From an uncultured Eubacteriales bacterium (GTDB taxonomy: Bacteria > Bacillota > Clostridia > TANB77 > CAG-508), in NCBI GenBank assembly GCA_902760765.1, contig CACWHO010000030.1:1-6487 (forward strand): DNA of 6,487 bases. Reading direction: 5' to 3'. Under the pieces are notes generated by a model. That model saw only the letters and a list, made by a program, of their open reading frames with translations, had not been told where the DNA came from and made no database searches. Of the stretch, positions 1 through 5,710 are shown one piece after another; positions within the stretch are counted from its first letter, which is position 1, and each line of letters opens with the position of its first letter. A program made the translations under genes and the position numbers.

Positions 1-425
1 TACTTATATTGGATATTGATAACACATTAATAGACTACTATAAAAATCTACCAGATGAAATAGTAGATTGGATTAAAGAAATGAAAGGTCAAGGAATTAA
101 GCTTTATTTATTAACAAATACAAATAGCAAAGAAAAAGCAGAAGGTGTTGCAAAAAAACTTGACCTTCCATACGAAAATTTTGCAATGAAACCATTAAAA
201 AGAGGATTTAAAAAAGTTCAAAAAATAACAAAAGTAAAAACAGAAAACATTGCAGTTGTTGGAGACCAAATATTTACTGATGTTCTTGGTGGAAATAGAT
301 GCAAAATGTTTACAATTTTAGTTGAACCAATTGACAAACAAAAAGATTATTGGTACACTGCATGGAAAAGACCTATTGAAAATAAAATAAAAATTAAAAT
401 AAAAAAACAAATGAACAATAAATAA
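1..425 (+). CDS. yqeG: YqeG family HAD-IIIA-type phosphatase, 5' partial
   Basis: This is the last ~140 residues of a small HAD-superfamily phosphatase; the codon frame is open at the left edge (first full codon at 3). HAD motif I is visible as DIDNT (nt 12-26), with the nucleophile and acid/base aspartates. The strand ending LLTNTN (motif II region) follows, then the motif III lysine in AMKPLKRG, and motif IV as GDQIFTDVLGGN starting at nt 261. The GDQxxTDVLGGN string and the following TILVEP are hallmarks of the YqeG family. Against the roughly 170-residue family length, about 30 N-terminal residues are missing because the window cuts the gene. The TTG at position 9 falls inside motif I, so it cannot be the true start. 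The C-terminal tail is lysine-rich. The physiological substrate of YqeG proteins is not established, to my knowledge. The gene ends 48 bp before the next one on the same strand, so the two may be co-transcribed. Confidence 0.9.
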   Translation, partial: LILDIDNTLIDYYKNLPDEIVDWIKEMKGQGIKLYLLTNTNSKEKAEGVAKKLDLPYENFAMKPLKRGFKKVQKITKVKTENIAVVGDQIFTDVLGGNRCKMFTILVEPIDKQKDYWYTAWKRPIENKIKIKIKKQMNNK

Positions 426-473
426 AAATAATACACATATACAAAAAAATTAACAAAGAAGAGGATAAAAATT

Positions 474-1226
474 ATGTATATAAACGAAACACACATAGGA
501 TTCTACGCAGTTGTTGCAATAATAGGATTATTTGCAGGAATGCTTGTAGATTGGATGAACAAAAGATTACCAGAATATAAAAAAGTATTTTCAAAAGAAA
601 TTTTTACAGAATATTTTGCAGACTTTAAACCAAACTATATATTAATGCTAATAACATCAGCAATATATGTAGCACTTTTATATTTTTATGGAATACATAA
701 CACAATAATTGCAAATTTAAATTTAATAAAATATATGATATTAACACCAATGTTATTATCAGCATTTATTATTGATTTTAAACTTCAAATAATACCAAAT
801 AGACTTAATTTAACAATATTTGAAGTAGGGCTTGTTTTTGCATTTCTTTATGGACTTTCAGATGTTTCAATTACAATAAATTTGGCTCTTGGAGCTGTTA
901 CAGGAGCAGGAATATTTTTAGCAATAACATTAATTGGTGGTGCAATATATGGAAAAGAAGCAATGGGATTTGGTGATGTAAAATTAATGGGTGCTATTGG
1001 ACTATTTTTTGGATTCCAAAAAATAATTGCAGTAACATTAGTTGCATTTTTACTTGGGGCAGTAATAAGCATAATATTACTTGCAACTAAAATTAAGAAA
1101 ATGGATGAATATATACCATTTGGACCATTTATAGTATTAGGAGCATTTATAAACATATTTACTCCATTTATCATAATAAAAAACGTATTATTTGAAATAT
1201 TTTCATTAGGATTATATCATGGATAA
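474..1226 (+). CDS. Prepilin peptidase-like (A24 family) membrane aspartic protease
   Basis: This 250-residue, strongly hydrophobic protein has about seven or eight membrane segments. The two catalytic aspartates expected of type IV prepilin peptidases are visible: D101 in IIDFKLQIIPN and D168 in GFGDVKLMG (the GxGD motif). A third family signature, IPFGPFIVLGA, lies at residues 214-224. The N-terminal GLFAGMLVDWMNKRLPE resembles the start of PilD-type enzymes. The zinc-binding CxxC pairs of the N-methyltransferase domain are absent, however, and the whole protein has no cysteine. Such enzymes cleave leader peptides from type IV pilins or pseudopilins at the cytoplasmic membrane. From the missing cysteines I infer a peptidase lacking the classical zinc-dependent methylation module. 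The ATG start is supported by AGAAGAGG at 457-464, nine bases upstream. No pilin, ATPase or pilus assembly gene is in the window, so the substrate is unknown. A FlaK/preflagellin-type peptidase role is an alternative. Confidence 0.88.
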   Translation: MYINETHIGFYAVVAIIGLFAGMLVDWMNKRLPEYKKVFSKEIFTEYFADFKPNYILMLITSAIYVALLYFYGIHNTIIANLNLIKYMILTPMLLSAFIIDFKLQIIPNRLNLTIFEVGLVFAFLYGLSDVSITINLALGAVTGAGIFLAITLIGGAIYGKEAMGFGDVKLMGAIGLFFGFQKIIAVTLVAFLLGAVISIILLATKIKKMDEYIPFGPFIVLGAFINIFTPFIIIKNVLFEIFSLGLYHG

Positions 1227-1317
1227 AATTATTTAAAATCGCTTATTGAGCTGAAGAATGCAATAAATATATATATTACTATATGTAAAATATGTTTATG
1301 AAAGGAATATAATTATC

Positions 1318-2376
1318 ATGAATACTAAATTACAATGGTTAAAAAATAAAATGTTAAGTTTAGACTTACAAGGAATGATAATTTCAAACCCTGTAAATAT
1401 AAAATATCTTACAGGAATTGATGCAGAAGGAACATTAGTAATTACACCAAAAGAAAATATTTATATAACAGATGGAAGATATATTGAATATGTACATAGT
1501 GTTTTAACATTATATGATGAAATAATTGTATATAATGTAACAGACTTATCAAAAGATGACTATGAAAACATATTTATGTTTTGTGAAAATGTTGGATTTG
1601 AAGAATATTACATTACTTATGCACAATACAAAGAGTTTATTAGAAAATATAAAATAAACAACTTTGTGGAAACTGAAAAAATGATAGAAAAACAAAGAAT
1701 GATTAAAGATGAAGATGAATTAAGCAGCTTAAACAAAGCATGTAACATTACAGATGATTGCTTTAAATTTATTATTTCATATATAAAACCAGGAATGACA
1801 GAAAAACATATAGCAAAAAAAATAAATGACTATTATAATGAAAATTCAGAAGGACCATCATTTGAAACAATAGTTGCATCAGGAGAAAATAGCTCAAAAC
1901 CACATGCTGTTGCTTCAGATAGAAAAATACAAACAAATGACATAATTACAATAGATATGGGCTGTAAAGTAAATGGTTATTGCTCAGATATGACAAGAAC
2001 AATATTTGTTGGTGAGCCAACAGAAGAAATGAAAAATGTTTATGATTTAGTATTAAGTAATCAAAAATTCGTACTTGACCAATACAAAGAAGGAACAAGC
2101 ACAAGGCAAATTACAAAAATGGTAGAAAATGACTTTAAATTATATGGATATGATTTAATACATGGACTAGGGCATGGAGTTGGTTTAGAAATACATGAAC
2201 CACCATATGTTAGCTATACATCAGACACAAACTTACATGAAAATATGGTAGTAACAGATGAACCAGGGATTTATATACCAGGGAAATTTGGTGTTAGAAT
2301 AGAGGACACAGTACAAATTACAAAATTTGGTTGCTCTAGTTTAACAAAAGCAGATAAAAACTATGTTATAATATAA
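1318..2376 (+). CDS. pepP: Xaa-Pro peptidase, M24 family
   Basis: This 352-residue cytosolic metallopeptidase has two domains: a creatinase-like N-terminal domain (about residues 3-125, with NIKYLTGIDAEG and TDGRY) and an M24 pita-bread catalytic domain (about 133-352). All five dinuclear metal ligands can be located: D213 in TIDMG, D224 in SDMTRT, H286 in GLGHGVG, E315 in TDEPGIY and E329 in GVRIED. The accessory histidines H196 (KPHAVAS) and H293 (EIHEPP) are also present. Length and architecture fit the short Firmicute YqhT-type Xaa-Pro aminopeptidases or dipeptidases, which remove a residue N-terminal to proline; substrate length cannot be decided from sequence. The ATG at 1318 has AAAGGA at 1301-1306, 11 bases upstream. 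The gene lies 91 bp after the prepilin peptidase and 156 bp before efp on the same strand. The pepP-efp neighbourhood is widely conserved in Firmicutes. Confidence 0.93.
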   Translation: MNTKLQWLKNKMLSLDLQGMIISNPVNIKYLTGIDAEGTLVITPKENIYITDGRYIEYVHSVLTLYDEIIVYNVTDLSKDDYENIFMFCENVGFEEYYITYAQYKEFIRKYKINNFVETEKMIEKQRMIKDEDELSSLNKACNITDDCFKFIISYIKPGMTEKHIAKKINDYYNENSEGPSFETIVASGENSSKPHAVASDRKIQTNDIITIDMGCKVNGYCSDMTRTIFVGEPTEEMKNVYDLVLSNQKFVLDQYKEGTSTRQITKMVENDFKLYGYDLIHGLGHGVGLEIHEPPYVSYTSDTNLHENMVVTDEPGIYIPGKFGVRIEDTVQITKFGCSSLTKADKNYVII

Positions 2377-2459
2377 TAAATTTTTTAATTGAAAAAATAA
2401 ATATTTGTAACATATATATAAAATAAAGAGATTTCACACAGAGCACAAATAAATAAAAT

Positions 2460-2488
2460 TTGATTTTTAAGTAAAAACGTAGTATAAT
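2460..2488 (+). promoter_or_regulatory. Sigma-A-type promoter upstream of efp
   Basis: A -35 box TTGATT (2460-2465) and a perfect -10 box TATAAT (2483-2488) are separated by 17 bases, the optimal spacing. Transcription would start near 2495, giving a leader of about 38 nt before the efp ATG at 2533. The leader carries AAAGGAG at 2519-2525, seven bases from the ATG. The site suggests efp can be transcribed independently of pepP. It was found by eye, and in AT-rich DNA chance matches occur, but box quality plus spacing plus position make it credible. Confidence 0.68.
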
Positions 2489-2532
2489 AAAAAAAGTTAT
2501 TTTATAAAACGAAAATTGAAAGGAGAATTAAT

Positions 2533-3099
2533 ATGGCAGGAGTATATTCAGCAGGAGATTTTAGAAATGGAACAACATTTGAAATGGAGGGAAATGTATT
2601 TAGAGTTGTAGAATTTCAACATGTTAAACCAGGAAAGGGCTCAGCATTTGTTAGAACAAAATTAAAAAATGTTATAACAGGTGCAACACTTGAAAAAACA
2701 TTTAATCCATCAGATAAATTCCCAGGAGCAGAAATAGAAAGAAAACAAATGCAATATCTATACAAAGATGGAGATTTATACTATTTTATGGATAATGAAA
2801 CATATGACCAAATGCCTTTAAATACAGAAACAATAGGTGATTGCATAAAATATTTAAAAGAAAATATGGAAGTTACAATACTTTCTTATAAAGGAAAAGT
2901 ATTTGCAGTTGAACCACCAATATTTGTTGAATTAGAGGTTACATATACAGAACCAGGATTTGCTGGAAACACAACAACAACATCTGGAAAACCAGCAACA
3001 CTTGAAACAGGATTAGAATTACAAGTTCCTATGTTTGTAAATATTGGAGATGTTATAAGAATAGATACAAGAACATGTCAATACATGGAAAGAATCTAA
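2533..3099 (+). CDS. efp: Elongation factor P
   Basis: This is a full-length 188-residue EF-P, close to the family's usual 185-188. EF-P binds between the ribosomal P and E sites and promotes peptide-bond formation when ribosomes stall at consecutive prolines. The KOW-like N-terminal domain runs to about residue 65 and contains the tip loop [11 protein letters not shown]35 aligns with E. coli K34 and B. subtilis K32, the residue that is modified after translation. The middle OB domain spans about 66-128, and the C-terminal OB domain ends with the signature-like region [28 protein letters not shown] (residues 165-188, shown in part: [17 protein letters not shown]). Lysine at the tip excludes the arginine-rhamnosylated EF-P class; no modification enzyme gene is in the window, so the modification here is unknown. 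The ATG is set by a strong AAAGGAG seven bases upstream. The gene has its own promoter and is followed by a clear terminator. Confidence 0.97.
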   Translation: MAGVYSAGDFRNGTTFEMEGNVFRVVEFQHVKPGKGSAFVRTKLKNVITGATLEKTFNPSDKFPGAEIERKQMQYLYKDGDLYYFMDNETYDQMPLNTETIGDCIKYLKENMEVTILSYKGKVFAVEPPIFVELEVTYTEPGFAGNTTTTSGKPATLETGLELQVPMFVNIGDVIRIDTRTCQYMERI

Positions 3100-3160
3100 T
3101 ATATTAAAAATGTTTAATATTTCAACAAAGTTAATTTTACATTACATTTATATTAAAACA

Positions 3161-3189
3161 TTGAAGACAAAAAACAAATCATATATAAT
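3161..3189 (+). promoter_or_regulatory. Candidate nfnAB promoter overlapping the efp terminator
   Basis: TTGAAG (3161-3166) and TATAAT (3184-3189) are spaced by 17 bases. The -10 box covers the top of the left arm and the loop of the efp terminator hairpin. Initiation near 3196 would start the transcript inside the right arm of the hairpin, so the new RNA could not fold that terminator and would run on into nfnA with a leader of about 67 nt. The stretch between the hairpin and nfnA contains no better promoter. This is inferred from consensus and spacing alone; the stem's AT content makes a chance match possible. Confidence 0.5.
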
Positions 3190-3210
3190 TAATATGTGAT
3201 TTGTTTTTTT
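3169..3210 (+). terminator. Rho-independent terminator of efp
   Basis: An 18-bp stem (left arm 3169-3186, right arm 3192-3209) with a single T-G wobble closes a five-base loop AATTA. The descending arm ends in a run of seven T residues (3204-3210). The core CAAATCA/TGATTTG carries the GC pairs, and the A-run/T-run pairing at the base is typical of intrinsic terminators. It starts 69 bases after the efp stop codon. Because the left arm begins with six A residues, it could also stop minus-strand transcription, although no minus-strand gene is nearby. Confidence 0.82.
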
Positions 3211-3252
3211 GTGTTTAAAAACAAAAAAATAAGAAAAAAAACTCTTTTTTAT

Positions 3253-3257
3253 GGAGG
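3253..3257 (+). promoter_or_regulatory. Ribosome-binding site that fixes the nfnA start
   Basis: GGAGG lies five bases before the ATG at 3263. An in-frame ATG at 3251 overlaps the first base of this GGAGG and has no Shine-Dalgarno sequence of its own (upstream is ACTCTTTTTT). The downstream ATG is therefore the likely start, giving MYKVLSN, which also matches the usual N-terminus of this family. Confidence 0.8.
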
Positions 3258-3262
3258 AAAAA

Positions 3263-4096
3263 ATGTACAAAGTATTATCAAATAAACAATTAAACGAAAA
3301 TTCTTATGAAATGGTCGTTGAAGCACCATTATCAGTACAAAAAGCAATGCCAGGTCAATTTGTAATTGTAATGGCAACAGAAGAAAGCGAAAAAATACCA
3401 TTAACAATTTATGATTATGATAAAGAAAAAGGCTTGATATATTTAATTTATCAAGTAGTTGGAGCATCAACAGATGAACTTTCTAGTGTTAAAGGAGAAA
3501 TTTTTAGTGTTGAAGGACCACTTGGAAATGCAAACGTTATTTGCAAAGAGCCTGAGAAATACGAAGGAAAGAAAATTGTATATGTTGCAGGTGGTGTTGG
3601 AATTGCACCAATATATCCACAAGCAAAATATTTAAGTGAAAGGGGATTTAAAGTAGATATAATCTATGGGGCAAGAACTGAAAGCTTATTTTTAATAAAA
3701 GATAAAATAGAACAAGTCGCAAATAAAGTAATTTATGCAACAAATGATGGTTCACGTGGAATTAAAGGATTTGTTACAGATGCATTAGAACAAAGTACGG
3801 AAAAATATGATATATGTGTTGCAATAGGTCCTGTAATAATGATGAAAAATGTGTGCGAATTAACTAAAAAAATGAATTTACAAACTATTGTTAGTATGAA
3901 TCCACTTATGGTAGATGGAAGTGGTATGTGTGGTGCGTGCAGATGTAAAGTAGATGGAGAAACAAAATTTGCATGTGTTAATGGCCCTGAATTTGATGGA
4001 CATAAAATTGATTTTGATTTAGCACTTAAAAGAATGAACATATATAAAGAAGAAGAAAAAATAATGTGGGAAGAATATAAGAGTAAAAAACAATAA
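3263..4096 (+). CDS. nfnA: NfnA: small subunit of NADH-dependent reduced ferredoxin:NADP+ oxidoreductase
   Basis: This 277-residue flavoprotein belongs to the ferredoxin-NADP reductase / dihydroorotate dehydrogenase electron-transfer subunit family. The N-terminal FAD-binding beta-barrel (about 1-98) contains PGQFVIV and IPLTIYDYD. The nucleotide-binding domain contains VAGGVGIAPIYP (108-119) and CVAIGPVIMM (185-194). The C-terminal [2Fe-2S] region has D218, C223, C226 and C238 in VDGSGMCGAC and KFACVNGPEFD. In characterised Nfn small subunits this cluster is held by one Asp and three Cys, and that pattern is preserved here. An extra cysteine, C228, follows in CRC. In Nfn this subunit carries the FAD that reacts with NAD(H) and passes electrons to NfnB. 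It precedes nfnB by 78 bp on the same strand with no terminator between, so I infer one operon. Alternatives are SudB of sulfide dehydrogenase or a PyrK-like protein. The adjacent GltD-like partner and absence of pyrD favour Nfn/Sud. Confidence 0.9.
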   Translation: MYKVLSNKQLNENSYEMVVEAPLSVQKAMPGQFVIVMATEESEKIPLTIYDYDKEKGLIYLIYQVVGASTDELSSVKGEIFSVEGPLGNANVICKEPEKYEGKKIVYVAGGVGIAPIYPQAKYLSERGFKVDIIYGARTESLFLIKDKIEQVANKVIYATNDGSRGIKGFVTDALEQSTEKYDICVAIGPVIMMKNVCELTKKMNLQTIVSMNPLMVDGSGMCGACRCKVDGETKFACVNGPEFDGHKIDFDLALKRMNIYKEEEKIMWEEYKSKKQ

Positions 4097-4158
4097 AAAA
4101 TGCAGACATAAAAAAGATAAAAATTATTTTAAATATAAAAAGTGATTTTAAAAACTAG

Positions 4159-4164
4159 AAAGGA
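4159..4164 (+). promoter_or_regulatory. Ribosome-binding site that fixes the nfnB start
   Basis: AAAGGA lies ten bases before the ATG at 4175. The reading frame is open further up to a GTG at 4142, but that codon has only A/T-rich sequence before it (AATATAAAAA) and would put the Shine-Dalgarno inside the gene. The ATG at 4175 (MENSERVKPN) is preferred. Confidence 0.75.
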
Positions 4165-4174
4165 AAATGTTAAA

Positions 4175-5539
4175 ATGGAAAATAGTGAAAGAGTAAAGCC
4201 TAATGTTCAACCAGCAGAAGAAAGAGTAAAGAATTTTAAAGAAGTTGAGCATGTATTTTCTAAAGAACAAGCATTACAAGAATCTGAAAGATGTTTACAA
4301 TGTGCAAATCCAAGGTGTGTTACAGGTTGCCCAGTAAACATTGCAATTCCACATTTTATAAAAGCAATAAAAGATGGAGATATAAAAAGAGCATATGAAA
4401 TAATATCAGAATCATCATCACTTCCTGCAGTATGTGGAAGAGTTTGTCCACAAGAAAAACAATGTGAAAAATTATGTATTAGAGGGATAAAGTCAGAACC
4501 AGTTGCAATTGGTGCACTTGAAAGATATGTTGCAGATTTAGCAATACAAAATGGATATTCAGCAACAAATATTCCAGAAAAAAATGGAAAAGCAGTAGCA
4601 ATTGTTGGAAGTGGACCATCTGGACTTACATGTGCTGGTGAACTTGCAAAAGCAGGATATGAAGTAACAATTTATGAAATATTACAAAAAGCTGGAGGAG
4701 TTTTAACATATGGAATTCCAGAATTTAGATTACCAAAAGATATTGTAGAAAAAGAAGTAGATGGATTAAAAAAATTAGGTGTTAAAATTCTAACAGATGT
4801 TCCAGTAGGAAATGCAATAACATTAAATGAATTACAAGAAAAATATGATGCAGTATTTTTAGGAACAGGAGCTGGTCTTCCTAAATTCATGGGAATTGAA
4901 GGAGAAGATGCAAATGGAGTGTTTTCTGCAAATGAAATTTTAACAAGAATAAATTTAATGGGTGCATATAAAGAAGATGCAAAAACGCCAATTAAAAAAG
5001 CAAAAAAGGCATATGTAATTGGTGGTGGAAATGTTGCAATAGATGCAGTAAGGTCATTAAAAAGACTTGGAATAGATGCAAATATTATGTATCGTAGAAG
5101 TGAAGAAGAACTTCCTGCACGTAAAGTAGAGATAGAACATGCTAAAGAAGAAGGAATTGGATTTAAATTGTTAACAAATCCAAAGAAAATATTTGTTGAT
5201 GAGCAAAACAATGTAACAGGTATGGAAGTTGTAGATATGAAACTTGGTGAACCTGGAACAGACGGAAGAAGAAAAGTTACAGAAATAGTTGGTTCAGAAC
5301 ATGTTGTAAATTGTGATATGGTAGTAATGGCATTAGGAACAGGACCAAATCATAGTGCACTTAAAGAAAGTGATATTGAGCTTTCAGACAGAGGACTTAT
5401 TATTGTAAATGGAACAAAAACATCCATTGACAATATATATGCAGGAGGAGATGCTGTTACAGGTGCTGCAACTGTTATATTGGCAATGGAAGCAGGAAAA
5501 AAAGCTGCAAAAGAAATAATGGAAAGCCTAGAAAAATAG
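4175..5539 (+). CDS. nfnB: NfnB: large subunit of NADH-dependent reduced ferredoxin:NADP+ oxidoreductase (GltD-like)
   Basis: This 454-residue iron-sulfur flavoprotein resembles glutamate synthase small subunit. The N-terminal helical domain holds eight cysteines in two groups: C40, C43, C48, C52 and C87, C91, C97, C101. By comparison with dihydropyrimidine dehydrogenase I infer that C40/C43/C48/C101 bind one [4Fe-4S] cluster, and C52/C91/C97 plus E116 (IGALERY) bind the other. An FAD dinucleotide fold starts at VAIVGSGPSG (141-150), an NADP(H) fold has VIGGGNVAIDA (281-291) with the arginines of YRRSEEELPAR, and the C-terminal FAD motif is IYAGGDAVTGA (421-431). In Nfn this subunit carries the bifurcating FAD, takes electrons from ferredoxin and reduces NADP+. 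With NfnA it couples NADH plus reduced ferredoxin to formation of NADPH in the cytosol. Such genes are often labelled gltA or gltD. No glutamate synthase large subunit is adjacent, and the NfnA partner is, so Nfn (or sulfide dehydrogenase SudA) is the better call. Confidence 0.92.
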   Translation: MENSERVKPNVQPAEERVKNFKEVEHVFSKEQALQESERCLQCANPRCVTGCPVNIAIPHFIKAIKDGDIKRAYEIISESSSLPAVCGRVCPQEKQCEKLCIRGIKSEPVAIGALERYVADLAIQNGYSATNIPEKNGKAVAIVGSGPSGLTCAGELAKAGYEVTIYEILQKAGGVLTYGIPEFRLPKDIVEKEVDGLKKLGVKILTDVPVGNAITLNELQEKYDAVFLGTGAGLPKFMGIEGEDANGVFSANEILTRINLMGAYKEDAKTPIKKAKKAYVIGGGNVAIDAVRSLKRLGIDANIMYRRSEEELPARKVEIEHAKEEGIGFKLLTNPKKIFVDEQNNVTGMEVVDMKLGEPGTDGRRKVTEIVGSEHVVNCDMVVMALGTGPNHSALKESDIELSDRGLIIVNGTKTSIDNIYAGGDAVTGAATVILAMEAGKKAAKEIMESLEK

Positions 5540-5553
5540 TAATTTTTTATACG

Positions 5554-5701
5554 AATATTACAAAAAAGATATTTTAAAAAATTATTATAGAGTTCCTCAT
5601 TCTAAAAATTCTTACAAAATTTTTCCAAACTTTTGAGAATTTTTGAACGATCCTCACTAACTCTATAATAATTTTTAAAAAATATCTTTTTCTGTATTAT
5701 T
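5554..5701. repeat. Long imperfect inverted repeat between convergent genes; likely bidirectional terminator
   Basis: The left arm (5554-5594) and right arm (5659-5701) are near-perfect inverted copies. The inner 18 bp pair without error, then a 1/2-base internal loop, then 13 more perfect pairs, then about eight imperfect outer pairs. Inside, a second hairpin (about 5600-5647) pairs AAAAATTCT (5604-5612) with AGAATTTTT (5636-5644) and CAAAA (5615-5619) with TTTTG (5631-5635), around an 11-base loop. The linkers between the two stems both contain CCTCA (5595-5599 and 5652-5656) and do not pair. The element begins 14 bp after the nfnB stop and ends 9 bp before the stop of the minus-strand U32 gene. 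Both strands have a T5-T6 run near the base, so a shared terminator is the simplest role. Its size and symmetry would also fit a small non-coding mobile element; no transposase or clear target-site duplication was seen. Confidence 0.8.
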
Positions 5702-5710
5702 ATGCTAAAA

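Noticed and set aside
848..1174. Minus-strand open frame of 108 codons inside the prepilin peptidase gene
   Set aside because: It is antisense to a gene with clear catalytic motifs, has no ribosome-binding site and reads as low-complexity shadow sequence rich in Asn, Ile and Pro.
1219..1236. Five-codon ORF (MDKII) whose ATG overlaps the stop of the prepilin peptidase gene
   Set aside because: The ATG/TAA overlap looks like translational coupling, but the frame closes at once and has only a weak AGG upstream. It is most likely chance, though a decayed former gene cannot be excluded.
1246..1277. Possible promoter before pepP: TTGAGC with TATATA/TATATT 16-20 bases downstream
   Set aside because: The -35 matches only four of six bases, and the TA-repeat tract offers several equally poor -10 choices, so it cannot be distinguished from AT-rich background.
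2378..2396. Possible terminator after pepP (ATTTTTT-AATTG-AAAAAAT)
   Set aside because: It is a 7-bp stem made only of A-T pairs with no following T-run; too weak to call.
3249..4041. Two minus-strand open frames (3249-3470 and 3733-4041) inside nfnA
   Set aside because: Both are antisense to conserved NfnA motifs and have no start signals or recognisable content.
4142..4174. GTG start at 4142 extending nfnB by 11 residues
   Set aside because: No Shine-Dalgarno precedes it, and the good AAAGGA at 4159-4164 serves the ATG at 4175.
4097..4174. nfnA-nfnB spacer examined for a terminator or second promoter
   Set aside because: It holds only A-rich sequence and the nfnB ribosome-binding site; no GC-containing hairpin or consensus promoter pair was seen, consistent with one operon.
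4672..5211. Minus-strand open frame of 179 codons inside nfnB
   Set aside because: It lies opposite the FAD/NADP domains of a well-supported gene; it arises from the A-ending codon bias and resembles no known family.
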